From contig JAKZAP010000020.1 in NCBI GenBank assembly GCA_023053575.1, positions 16,797,998 to 16,861,997 on the forward strand: a stretch of DNA of 64,000 nt, in the 5' to 3' direction. Both the position numbers and the translations under genes were made by a program. This DNA is from Branchinecta lynchi. Lineage: Eukaryota; Arthropoda; Branchiopoda; Anostraca; Branchinectidae. A model generated the notes under the pieces. That model ran no database searches, was not told the origin of the DNA, and saw nothing but the letters and a program-made list of their open reading frames with translations. Positions within the stretch are counted from its first letter, which is position 1. Every line of letters starts with the position of its first letter. Positions 54,458-64,000 of the stretch are shown piece by piece.

Positions 54458-55412
54458 TGTTTTGGGGATCCCAAAATGTAAGAGGAGGGATACATATGAC
54501 ATCGCAAAAGTTGTCCGTCCGTCCGTCTGAAAGCACGATAACTCTCGAAGGGAATGAGATATTTTGACGAAACTTGGTGTGAGGATTCTTTGGGTCAAGG
54601 GAAAGGTTGAATTCGTAGGCGGGCTATGTAGCCCTACATTTCTGGGGTGGGGAAGGGGTTTCAAATTAAGGGGCAAACAAAATATTTTTAAACAGCCAAT
54701 AAGATAGTGGATTGAGGGGTAAGAAGACATGCTGAAGACGATTATGAAAACCATTTTCTCGACGGACAAATAGTTCGCTCAGAATCCGGCTAAAACCGGA
54801 AAGTCTGTTAAAAGTAAAGTTTTATTTGATGTTGATTAGATTTTGGTTTTAAGGGTAAGAAAACATGCTAGACACTTCCGTGAAAATCATTTTCTACCCG
54901 GGCAAGTAGTTCGCCCGGAATCCGGCCAAAACCGGAAAATGTGTTAAAAGCAAAAGTTTTCTTTATAGTTGGTTAAATTTCCGATTTAGGGGTAAGAAGA
55001 GATTGTGAATCCGCATATGACAATACTTTTTTACCCGGACATATAGTTCACCCGGGATCGGTCTGAAACCGGAAAATTTATTATAAGTTACAATTTTATC
55101 GGAAGTTGATTAGATGTTCGATGTAGGGGTAAGGAAATGCGCTGAATTCGTTTTTTAGCTGTATTTTTTCGCGGGAGAAGTAGTTCCGGAATTCGGCCGA
55201 AACCGGAAAATTGGCAGACGTAAGGCAGGAAGTTTCGATCTGTCCCAAATGTTGGATCCATATCAGAACTTGGTTTTCTCAGATGATCAGATATTTGCCC
55301 TTAATCTGTTTCTGAATTGTAACAGTAAAAACCTTCAAGGAGTCTGGCGAAGACTGGATCTGCCGAAGACAAGACCCAATTGTCTGGATCGAATACTAAA
55401 TTTTGCCTTGTT
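54458..55412 (-). mobile_element. Family B element, inverted
   Basis: TTTTGGGGATCCCAAAATGT, ATGACATCGCAAAAGTTGTC CGTCCGTCCGTCTG, then ~120-130 bp units with GTAGTTCGCCCGGAATCCGG and CCGGAAA, ending at CAAGACCCAATTGTCTGGAT. Confidence 0.65.
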
Positions 55413-55449
55413 ACATCTGATATTTGGATACACTGAAACATTTTGACCT

Positions 55450-56045
55450 ATCTAAGAGATTCTGGATTTTTCTACCCAAGGCTCTAGTAAAGACGTTCAG
55501 AATGAACGCTGCTTGCACGACCGTCCAAAAGTACTCCAGACTTGAAAGATTTTGAATTTGAAAACAAGCCTGCATAGACGCTAAGCGCAAGGCAATGGCT
55601 TACCTTTGTTGGCAAATATTTCAAGCGTAGGGGGACAAGCACATTGTGGTATCACAAATCCAACAGGGTAAGCTCATTTGATGAACGACTATCTGTGGAT
55701 AACGGACAAACGAAGCGACTCATTTTTACTGGATTTTCAGGCCTATTTAAGTGAATAAGTGATGTGTTACTAGACTCTTGGGTCTTAGCCCTTTTCGGGT
55801 AAACTTTAAAGTGTGGATGTTTTCTTTTATTTTTGTTTTCTGTTTCAATCGAAATGGGTTGCTATTCGGGACAGGAACGCTTGTCGCTTGATGGTGACGC
55901 ATAACAGAGGGCGGACTTAAGTAGGCCTAAAGCAAAAGCTGATGACTAGGGAACTAAGTCCATGTTTGTATCCGGACCTTTCGCGAAACTTAACTCAGAA
56001 GGGTCATAAATAAGATTAATAAAACGTCGAGATTTCACTTGTTAT
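55450..56045. other. Intron segment with no recognised feature
   Basis: No exon, RNA gene or bounded repeat recognised. CTATTTAAGTGAATAAGTGA and TTTTCGGGTAAACTTTAA recur near 14337-14400, so part is repeat-derived. Confidence 0.45.
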
Positions 56046-56049
56046 TAAA

Positions 56050-57570
56050 GTACAAAGAGCGGACCAAACTAAAATGATGTCAAATTATCGCCCTCTAGAA
56101 CATCATATTACGTAGAAATCAGCCGATCCCTAGACAATTTATTTTCGTCAGTATGTAGTTTACTGCCTTCCGTCCTCCAACTTACTAGGTTTGACAGATA
56201 TAAGCAAAAGTATCTGTATTATTGGCAAATACGTATATTGATAGCATCGTGCCTTCTATTACTTCACATCCAAAAATAGAAAAAATTATTTGGTCTACAA
56301 ACTATAGAAGTTTATTCAGATGGAATTTTAGCAGGTTTATTTTAGCAGCCAAAACACTCTTTATCACTCAGCTACATGGAATGCCTGTTTCTTATACGAT
56401 GCGTGGCCTATAGTTTTTATGGCACTTGCCTTCCGGCCAAGTGCCATATACCGATGACATTTCCGTCAGTCGGTCGGTAGGTCGTTCGGTTACTCCGGTG
56501 TTTGTGAGTTAGGGTACTTCCAGATATGCTAGGACGATGAAACTTGGCAGGCATATCAGGGACCCGACCAAACTAGCTTGGAAATAGTCACTGCCTGATC
56601 CGACCATCGTGGGGGGAAGGACAGGTGGTGGAATCCGGAAAATAGGGACATTCATAACTTTCGAACGGGTGATGGGATCATAATGAAACTTAATATCTGG
56701 AAAGATCTCGTGTCTCAGATGTCTCATTTCGAGTCCGGACCGGATCCGATGAATCTTGGGGGGAGTAGGAGGGGGTGGGGTCCAGAATTCCGGCAATCCG
56801 TAGTTAATATACTTCCAGGTTGGCTAGGACGATATAACTTGGCAGGCATCTCAGGGACACGACCAAATTAACTTGGAAAAAGTCATTTGCCCGATCTGAC
56901 TATCATGGGGGGAGGGGGAGACGGCAGAATCTGAAAATTAGTAGCATGCATAACTTTCGAATGGGTTATCAGATCTTAGCGAAACTTGATATCTTGAAAG
57001 ACCTCATGTCTGAGCATGTTCCATTTCAAGTCCGGACCGGATCCGACGAACTGGGAGGGGGGGGGGGGGGGGTCGGAGGGGAGAACCAGACATCTTGTGA
57101 CACGCATAGAGTGGAGCGATCAGCATGAAACTTTTTAGCATCACTTCCATCTGACCCATCCTTGCAAGTGCCATATGAGCTTCCAGCTCTTGTTAAATTT
57201 CCGCGCCTTGCCAGTGCAATCTCCGAAATCGTCTCCACAGAGACGCCTAAGGGGTAGTGACAAGAGACAACAAGAAAACGCCTTATTTTCGAAGCACCTT
57301 TTCGAGAAGTCAATATCTTTTATATTATGTTTTATTTATTTTTTCTTTTTTTTTTTAAATATATTAGATGTAGTTTTTATGTCATTATTTATTGAATAAT
57401 TTCAAGTTAAAAGGTGGTCAGAAGATACAGCCACCCACAGGATTTTTGTCTTTTATGTGGTTGTTTTTTTGAATAATGTAGTTGTGTTTTTTTGGTGAAG
57501 TAAAAAAATATCTGAAAAAAATAAAAATATCTGTGAAGCATTTTATGAAAAACAAAGCATAATCTGTGTC
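56050..57570 (+). repeat. Family M repeat copy split by a Helentron-like element
   Basis: GAGCGGACCAAACTAAAATG and later TTTCCGCGCCTTGCCAGTGC, TGTGAAGCATTTTATGAAAA match 30285-30965; the break falls between GGCCTATAG and AAATTTCCGCGCC. Confidence 0.65.
56416..57194 (-). mobile_element. Complete short Helentron-like element (~780 bp)
   Basis: 3' hairpin TTATGGCACTTGCCTTCCGG CCAAGTGCCATA at the left, CAGTCGGTCGGTAGG microsatellite, diverged internal units with poly-G tracts, and the 5' tip GCAAGTGCCATATGAGCTTC CAGCTCTTGTT at the right. Inserted in a family M repeat, so both ends are well defined. Confidence 0.8.
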
Positions 57571-57574
57571 CATT

Positions 57575-59375
57575 GCACTTTCAGGTAGGCGCATAGCCTT
57601 TCTATCTGTTCCTTCATAGCTCGTCATTTCGGCAAAAATAAAAGTATTCAATATTATTATAAATAAATATTATCGGCATCCATCATAAAATGTTACACAA
57701 GGGTGCGCATGCGTTTGTTGGATGTTATGAAACTTCCGGCAACAGTAATATATCAGCATCTGTATATGATACCATAAATGTAGACTGTCATTCGTCCTTT
57801 CTTTGGGGTTGAATCACCACCATAGTCTGTCACTGTGAGTCACCTGCCCAAACAAACAAAGGTTGCTACGGGTATACAGTTGCTACGGGTACATAGGACA
57901 AATATCAGGTATAACATAGTACCGATCACTGTGGACAACAAACAAAATACGTAACACCTGCCACGGAAACCGTAGCTTGTCGGAAGCAGGTGAACTGCTG
58001 TGTTACTAATCGGTCAGACTAATCTCTCAGGACCATGCGAGTACTAGTGTAAAGAAACAAAATACAAGTAAATATTCCGTGACGCAGGTCAGGTAACACA
58101 AAACTGTCAGAAGTTGGAAAACAGGTCAGATATAGACAAAATTCCATTGAGAATTCGTAGAACTTCTTCGAAGGACCGGTCTTGCGTTTCACTATTTTCA
58201 CACATCAAGTGGCTGCTTATGTCGTCTACTGATCTCTGAAATATTCCCCTTTACAAAAATCCTTGTGAATCAGTTTGTTTGTATGTTTCGGTTTTCAGCG
58301 CTAGCCGAGATTATCCAGGTTTGCCAGACAATAACTATGTATTTGTGTTGCGATAGCAGCACTTTGGTTTTGTCGTGTTTTTTTCCTAGTACACCGATTT
58401 GCGCTTATTCTTAGAAATTGGTAAGGGTCTAACCTGTGTGGTTTTTACGGAAGTGTGGACCTTAGGCCCGATTGATGAATAAGACATTTTGGAAAGCTCC
58501 GTAGAACTCCTGCCTGGGGCCAAAAAGGGTGAGAGAGAGAGAGAGAAATTTATTGAATAAATAATAAAGCACTTCCGTGTACCCCCCCCCCCCCCAAGAA
58601 GTAACCTAGTCCTAGAGGGCGGCAAAAAAATAAAAACTGCATTAATGTAGAACAACTACTGAAGAAAGAGTCAACTTCAATTGTCCAAATTGAGACCACA
58701 AACCAAATCACAAAAAATATGTAACGGAAATACGTAATTGAACCAGAGCCTACAGTGTGTGAAGAAAAGTGGAGCTGTATAGCCTATGTCAGAGAGGACT
58801 ATCTGAAGTTATGCAGCCAGGTTTTCCTTTCATCAACCATTTTTCTACTTTCGAGTGGAAAGCTCCGTTCTAGCAGGCAAGCAGACAGGCACCAGTTTTA
58901 AACTGAAGGTGGAGTAAAATCTATAAGTTGCGAAATATGTGCGGCAGTTCCCCGGTCCCAGAGCCAATATATCTTCTTTGGGTGATAAATATAAAAATTT
59001 ACAGAATAAAAAAAGTGTAATTTTCCCACGGGTCCGAAAGTGCTGCCATCTATTGTTTCTACCTATATCTGTTCGTGGTTTCAGCTGAGTTTATCATTCC
59101 ATTTGTTACACTTGGGAGTGAAGAACAGAAATGCTATCAGATGGGCCTCTTAAACTTTAAAAGTTCTCTCACTGCTAAAAAAATTAGAACCCATCCTTTG
59201 CTCCTTTCTACGTGGTGATATTAGTAAGTTGGACTACGGCAAGAAAGTCAACTTTTGAACTAATACAGATAGAATTTTTGTTTTCAACGGCATTCGATAG
59301 ACTTTGATGAGCTGATCAAAGTGTATGTCATCTGTTTTTTGGTACAAAAAGTCCTTCATGAGATACAGTACAACA
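57575..59375. other. Intron segment, mostly featureless
   Basis: No Crag exon recognised here. It contains a (GA)n tract at 58529-58546 followed by AAATTTATTGAATAAATAAT, a poly-C run at 58581-58594 and the direct repeat GTTGCTACGGGTA (57867, 57887). Confidence 0.45.
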
Positions 59376-59379
59376 GTTC

Positions 59380-59890
59380 TAAAGTTTGCAGGGGTTGACA
59401 ACTTCAGTAGTGAGGTACACACTGAAACCATAAATAGACCGATCCCAATCGTGATACTTGTAAGCAACAATCGGCTGTTAGACCATACATCTTAGGCGAT
59501 GAGGGTTAGCAACGTTGGTAGTTGGTGTACCTATCAATCCTATTATTTCTTTCTGGTGTATTTTATCGTGGTAACAATTTGGTACCATGTCTATCACGGG
59601 GAGATGGACTTGTAAGTAAGAATAGGTTGCTAGAAGGGGCCCAAAAGGGGCTAGAAACTTGTGAAAATTGGTGCACAATTTCTGTATCTATATAAATCAG
59701 AGGGTGACAAAACTAGTCTCCTTGGTCTATCGCTGTAACATGAAATTAAGTCTTTGAGGGATTGACAACTTTAGTGGTACAGTACAAACTCAAACAAAGA
59801 ACACGCGGAACCCAATTGTGAGACATGTCAGGGACTTGTAAAGTAACAATCGGCTCTTATCCCATAATCATCTTCGGCGGTGAGAGGTTT
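59380..59890 (+). repeat. Tandem pair of a ~370-bp unit; related copy at 62750
   Basis: GGGGTTGACAACTTCAGTAG ... CTTGTAAGCAACAATCGGCT is echoed by GGGATTGACAACTTTAGTGG ... CTTGTAAAGTAACAATCGGC. The segment CTATCACGGGGAGATGG ... GGGGCTAGAAACT recurs at 62887-62952. Confidence 0.65.
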
Positions 59891-59904
59891 CCGACCGTGT
59901 TAAC

Positions 59905-61595
59905 GCAACGGATAATAGTTGTGTTTTCGCAGAGACCATGGTATCTGATACCACGGTCTAAAGTCGTTTTTTCAGTTATCGTGGTATCTGATACCCCGGT
60001 CAAAAGGCGTTGTTGCAGTTATCGTGGTATCTGGCTAGTTATCGTGGTATCAGATATTCAGATACTACGGTCCGACCGTGGTAACTGGTCGTGGTATCTG
60101 AAAAGTCATCTCATTTACGTCAAATTTCGTCAGATTGGTAAGAAAGTAGTTTAGCACTTACTGATGTAACTGGATATCTGTTTTTCTTTTGGGATGACTT
60201 CGAAAAGTGCAATTTCGGTAATAGTCGTTTTTGCAAAGCACCGTGTACCAGATACCACGATAACTGCAACAAGACCGAAGGTTTCGATGGGATCCCAAAA
60301 ATTCAGTATCTGATCCAGACAACTGGGTCTTGTCTTAGCCAGATCCAGTCATCGCCAGACTCCTTGAACATTTTTAAAATTAAAATTCAGAAACAGATTA
60401 AGGCCAAATAGCTAGTCATCCGAGAAAACCAAGTTCAGATATGGATTCAGCATGTGTGTTTACCCCTATATGTCATATCTGTTTTGACGAAAACTTCCTG
60501 CCACTTCTGCCAATTTCCTGGCTTCGGCCGAACTCCAGAACTACTTGTCCGGCGAAAATAGAAAGCTCAAAAACGAACTCAGGGTATCTTCTTTCCCCAA
60601 TAATGAACATCTAATCAACTTCAAATAAAAATTTAACTTATAACAAATTTTCCGACTCCAGCCCGATTCCGGTCGAACTAAATTTCCGGGTAAAATATGA
60701 TTGTCTAACACGGATTCAGCATCTCTCCTTACCCTTAAATCGGTTATCTAATCAACTAGAAATAATACTTAAGCTTCTAACAATTTAGAAACTACATGTC
60801 CAGGTAGAAAATTTGTTCACATAAGTGTTTGGCATGTCTTCTTGCCCTAAATCGAACATCTAATCAACTCCAAATAAAACTTTTACTTTAACAAACTTTC
60901 CGGTTTGGGCCCGATTCCGGGCGAACTACTTGTCCGTCGAGAAAATGGTTTTCACCATCGTCCTCAGCATGTCTTCCTAACCCTAAATCGAACATTTAAT
61001 CAACTTCAAATAAAACTTTTACTTTTAACAAACTTTCCGGTTTTGGCCGGATTCCGGGCGAACTTGACCGATGACAAAATGTTTTTCACCATCGTGTTCA
61101 GCATGTCTTCTTACCCCATAGTCGACTATCAAATTAGCTGTTTCAAAATATTTTGTTTGCCCCTAAATCTAAACCCCCTCCCCCACCCCTAAATGTAGGG
61201 CTACAAAGCCCATCTACGAACTTGACTGGTCTGACGACCCAACGAATCCTCACACCAAGTTTCATCAAAATATCTCATTCCCTTCGAGAGTTACTGTGCT
61301 TACAGACGGACAGACGGACGGACGGACAACTTTTGCGATGTCATAGGTATCCCTCCACTAACGTTTTGGGATCCCAAAAACTGCCTTATTGGTGCATAAC
61401 TTATCGCTCAGAGTGTTTGACTTCTTCCAGGATCGAAACTGCGCATCGCGAAATGTCCAAGAGTCCAAGACGGACACCTTTTGCGATGTCATAGGTATCC
61501 CTCCACTTACGTTTTGGGATCCCAAAAACGACTTATTGCAAATCCAATTACCGTGGTAACAGATACCATGGTATCAGCAAAAACACGACTAATGT
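59905..61595. repeat. Family I repeat interrupted by a family B element
   Basis: Multiple CGTGGTATC/GATACCACG half-sites to 60265, then family B (60270-61527), then AACGACTTATTGCAAATCCA ATTACCGTGGTAACAGATAC. In the uninterrupted copy at 24950-25015 the two sides are adjacent. Confidence 0.65.
60270..61527 (+). mobile_element. Family B element, longest copy, with a doubled 3' end
   Basis: Begins CAAGACCGAAGGTTTCGATG GGATCCCA, has about six ~120-bp units, an ACAGACGGACGGACGG microsatellite and ends ACGTTTTGGGATCCCAAAAA at 61380. A second copy of the 3' end follows at 61467-61527. Confidence 0.7.
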
Positions 61596-61800
61596 AAAAC
61601 AACTACATAGTTTCGAAATAATTAGCAGAGTGGCATCTATGGTAATTTGATCCTGAATAGTTACGGATAGCTTTATAATACGAACTAGATTTTATAAGAT
61701 ACCGTTCCAAGTTTTCACGAGTCACGATGTCTACGATTGAAAAGGATAAAGTTCAACTGGCTGCAATGACAATTTAGTCCCTACTTAGGATTTCCTGCTG

Positions 61801-62745
61801 TTTTTGGGATCCCAAACGTAAGTTGAGGGATACCTATGACATCGCAAAGTTGTCAGTCTGTCCGTCTGTTAGCACGATAACTCTCGAAGGGGTTGAGATA
61901 TTTGGTTCAAATTGGCACGATGACTCTTTGGGTCAGAGTACAGGTCAAGTTCGAAGATGGGCTCAGTAGCTCTATATTTAGGGGTGGGGGAGGGGTTTCA
62001 AATTAAGGGGCGAACAAAAATATTTTTAATAGCTATTAAGATAATTGATTTGGGGTAAGGAGACATGCTGAACCCGAATATGAAAGTTATTTTCTTGCCG
62101 GACAAGTAGTTCACCCAGAATCCGGTGAAACCGGACACATAATTTGTCGACCAGTTTTCGGCTATAGCAGTCCTATCCCATTTATTACCAAACTAGTATA
62201 GCTCTAAGCCTGGATGCCGGCATTCATTTGTTTATCCTGTGTGATGTCGGAGAGATCTGGCGTAATCGAAGGTCGAACGGATTGATATAGCGAGGATATT
62301 CAAGCGAGGATGTTGTTCAATAAGGATTGACTGGTAAAGTACAGGTCAAGTTCATAGATGGGTCCTTTGGTACTATCTTTAGAGGCAGAGGAGGGGTTTG
62401 GAATTTACGGTAAAACATGGATGTTTTATAAGCTAATAAGATATTAACTGAGGGGGTAAGGAGGTCCGCTGAATCCATACCTGAACTTAGTTTTCTTGCT
62501 GGACAAATGGTTCATCACGAATTCGGCTGATACTGGAAATTTGGTTGAAGCTCAAAGTTGTTTCTGAAGCCGATTATAAGAGATTCGGTATCAAGGCAAG
62601 GAGACATGCTGAATACATTTTAGAACTGTATTTTAACAGTAAAAATATTCAAGGAACCTGACAAAGACTGAATGGCGAAGACACGACCCAATCGTTTGAA
62701 TCAAATGTTAGATTTTTGGGATCCCATCGAAACCATTGGTCTTGT
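61801..62745 (-). mobile_element. Family B element, inverted
   Basis: TTTTTGGGATCCCAAACGTA ... GTCCGTCTGTTAGCACG at the left and TTTTTGGGATCCCATCGAAA CCATTGGTCTTG at the right; internal units more diverged than in 60270-61380. Confidence 0.7.
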
Positions 62746-62749
62746 TTTT

Positions 62750-63185
62750 ACTTGTAAGCAAAAATCGACTGTTAGACCAGAATCATTTTCGGCGATGAAG
62801 GGCTTGTAACTTTTGCTAGTTGGTGTACCTATTAATCCTATTATTTGTTTCTGGTGTCATTAAACTGAAAACAATTTAGTACTATGTCTATCACGGGGAG
62901 ATGGATTTGTAGGAATCGGTTGCTAGAAGGGGTTCATAAGGGGCTAGAAACTAGTGCAAATTGGTGCACATTTGTATGATCTCTATAAATCTGAGGGTAA
63001 GAAAATTAGTCTCCATGGTCTATCACTGTAACTTTGAATTAAGTCTTTGAGGGGTTGACAACTTTAGTGGTAGGGTAAACACTCAAACAAAGAATAAACG
63101 GAACCAAACTGTGAGAAAAGTCAGGGACTTGTAACCAACGGCGATTACACCATAATCATCTTCCGGGCTAATCATCTTCCAGGAC
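62750..63185 (+). repeat. Second copy of the 59.4-kb repeat unit
   Basis: CTTGTAAGCAAAAATCGACT through GGGGTTGACAACTTTAGTGG and CCATAATCATCTTCCGGG match 59450-59880. Confidence 0.65.
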
Positions 63186-63223
63186 TTTTCCTAGTACGTG
63201 TACCTTTTTTGTTTCCGGTGTTT

Positions 63224-64000
63224 TTTATGGCACTTGCCCTTCGGCCAAGTGCCATATAGCGATCGCAATTTCTGTCCGTCCGTCGGTCTGTCGGTCTGTC
63301 GGTCTGTCGGTCTGTCGGTCTGTCGGTCTGTCGGTCTGTCGGTCTGTCCAGGTTTTGCTAGTTCGGGCACTTCCACATAAGCTAGGATGATAAAACTTGG
63401 CAGGCATATCAGGGACCCCAAATGATTAAGTTGGAAATAGTCACTTCCCCGATCCGAGCACCGTGGGGGGAGTGGAGGGAGGGGGAATCCGGAATCTTGA
63501 GGTATTTTTAACTTTTGAACGGGTGATCGGATCTCGATGAAACTTGATATTTGGAACGACCTCATGTCTCAGACGACCCACTTAAAATCCGGACCGGATC
63601 CGGTGACTTTTGGGGGGAGCTGGAGGGGGCAACCGGAAATCTTGGGAAACGCTATGAGTGGAGGGATCGAGATGAAACTTGGTGGGAAGACACCTAGCAA
63701 ACACTAGATACATCGTTGACATAACCGAGCCGATTCGGGCACTGTGGGGGGGAGTGGAGGGAGGGGGAATCCGGAATCTTGAGGTATTTATAACTTTTGG
63801 ACGGGTGATCGGATCTCGATGGAACTTGATATTTGGAAAGACCTCATGCCTCAGACGACCTACTTAAAATCCGGACCGGATCCGGTGACTTTTGGGGGGA
63901 GCTGGAGGGGGCAACCGGAAATCTTGGGAAACGCTATGAGTGGAGGGATCGAGATGAAACTTGGTGGGAAGACACCTAGCAAACACTAGATACATCACTG
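63224..64000 (-). mobile_element. Helentron-like element running off the right edge
   Basis: Terminal hairpin TTTTATGGCACTTGCCCTTC GGCCAAGTGCCATA, then (GGTCTGTC)n, then inverted copies of the same ~275-bp units as 246-2120 (CACCGTGGGGGGAGTGG, GACCGGATCCGGTGAC). At least two units before 64000. Confidence 0.8.
63272..63350 (+). repeat. (CGGTCTGT)n microsatellite
   Basis: An octamer CGGTCTGT is repeated about eight times next to the Helentron-like hairpin. Confidence 0.9.

Noticed and set aside
58386..58530. Minus-strand open frame with AG at 58524 and GT near 58437, a possible Crag exon
   Set aside because: The peptide (SYSSIGPKVHTSVKTTQ) matches no DENND4/MABP segment I know, and a purine repeat abuts it. 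Left unannotated.
59234..59470. 78-codon minus-strand open frame
   Set aside because: Overlaps the start of the 370-bp tandem unit and has no DENN similarity.

Overview
This window is eukaryotic, from a repeat-rich animal genome, most likely an arthropod. I cannot name the species from the sequence. The evidence is GT-AG introns of 0.8-7 kb in a protein-coding gene whose closest remembered relatives are insect Crag and vertebrate DENND4 proteins, together with non-LTR retrotransposons, Helentron-like elements, TTAA-flanked MITEs and a tRNA-headed SINE.

The only cellular protein gene I can support is on the minus strand and covers most of the window. Fourteen exons between 52213 and 2224 join without a phase conflict into about 835 codons of a DENND4/Crag protein, a Rab guanine nucleotide exchange factor. 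In transcript order they encode the start of the central DENN domain (52073-52213), the rest of cDENN (46515-46644, 39184-39359), dDENN (34118-34295, 31428-31569, 29570-29714), a linker (25193-25328), the PPR-like helical region (21268-21479, 17448-17592, 14687-14972) and a Ser-rich disordered region (10825-11068, 9713-9994, 3192-3317, 2224-2387). The N-terminal MABP/uDENN exons lie beyond 64000 and the C-terminal exons lie before base 1.

The rest is intronic and consists mainly of layered mobile elements. (i) Helentron/HINE-like elements have a terminal hairpin, a GACG-type microsatellite and, in one copy, an array of ~275-bp tandem repeats (246-2120); the opposite edge (63224-64000) carries an inverted copy. 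(ii) A second non-autonomous family ends in GGGATCCC and has ~120-130 bp internal repeats (7769, 54458, 60270, 61801). (iii) Three MITE families start AGGAC and use TTAA target sites, as piggyBac-type elements do. (iv) LINE fragments of several CR1/L2/Rex1-like types include one open ORF of more than 538 codons (43766-45447). (v) There is also a hAT remnant, a hAT-type MITE with a TSD, a SINE and a tRNA-Thr-like gene.

The most interesting system is a family of foldback elements whose inverted arms each carry what reads as a complete type I hammerhead ribozyme (CUGANGA, stem II, GAAA, a UAUH cleavage site and a matching stem I). Seven near-complete ribozymes of one subfamily and one of a second subfamily are present, with compensatory stem I changes between them (CAGC/GCUG against GAGC/GCUC). 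Three copies have 11-bp target-site duplications and the same ~35-nt asymmetric tail. Hammerheads are known from Penelope-like retroelements and retrozymes, so these may be non-autonomous relatives.

A second oddity is a 127-bp tandem array in the intron after the 21268-21479 exon. Each unit carries the end of that exon plus its splice donor, and the array contains a decayed partial copy of the exon and a LINE insertion.
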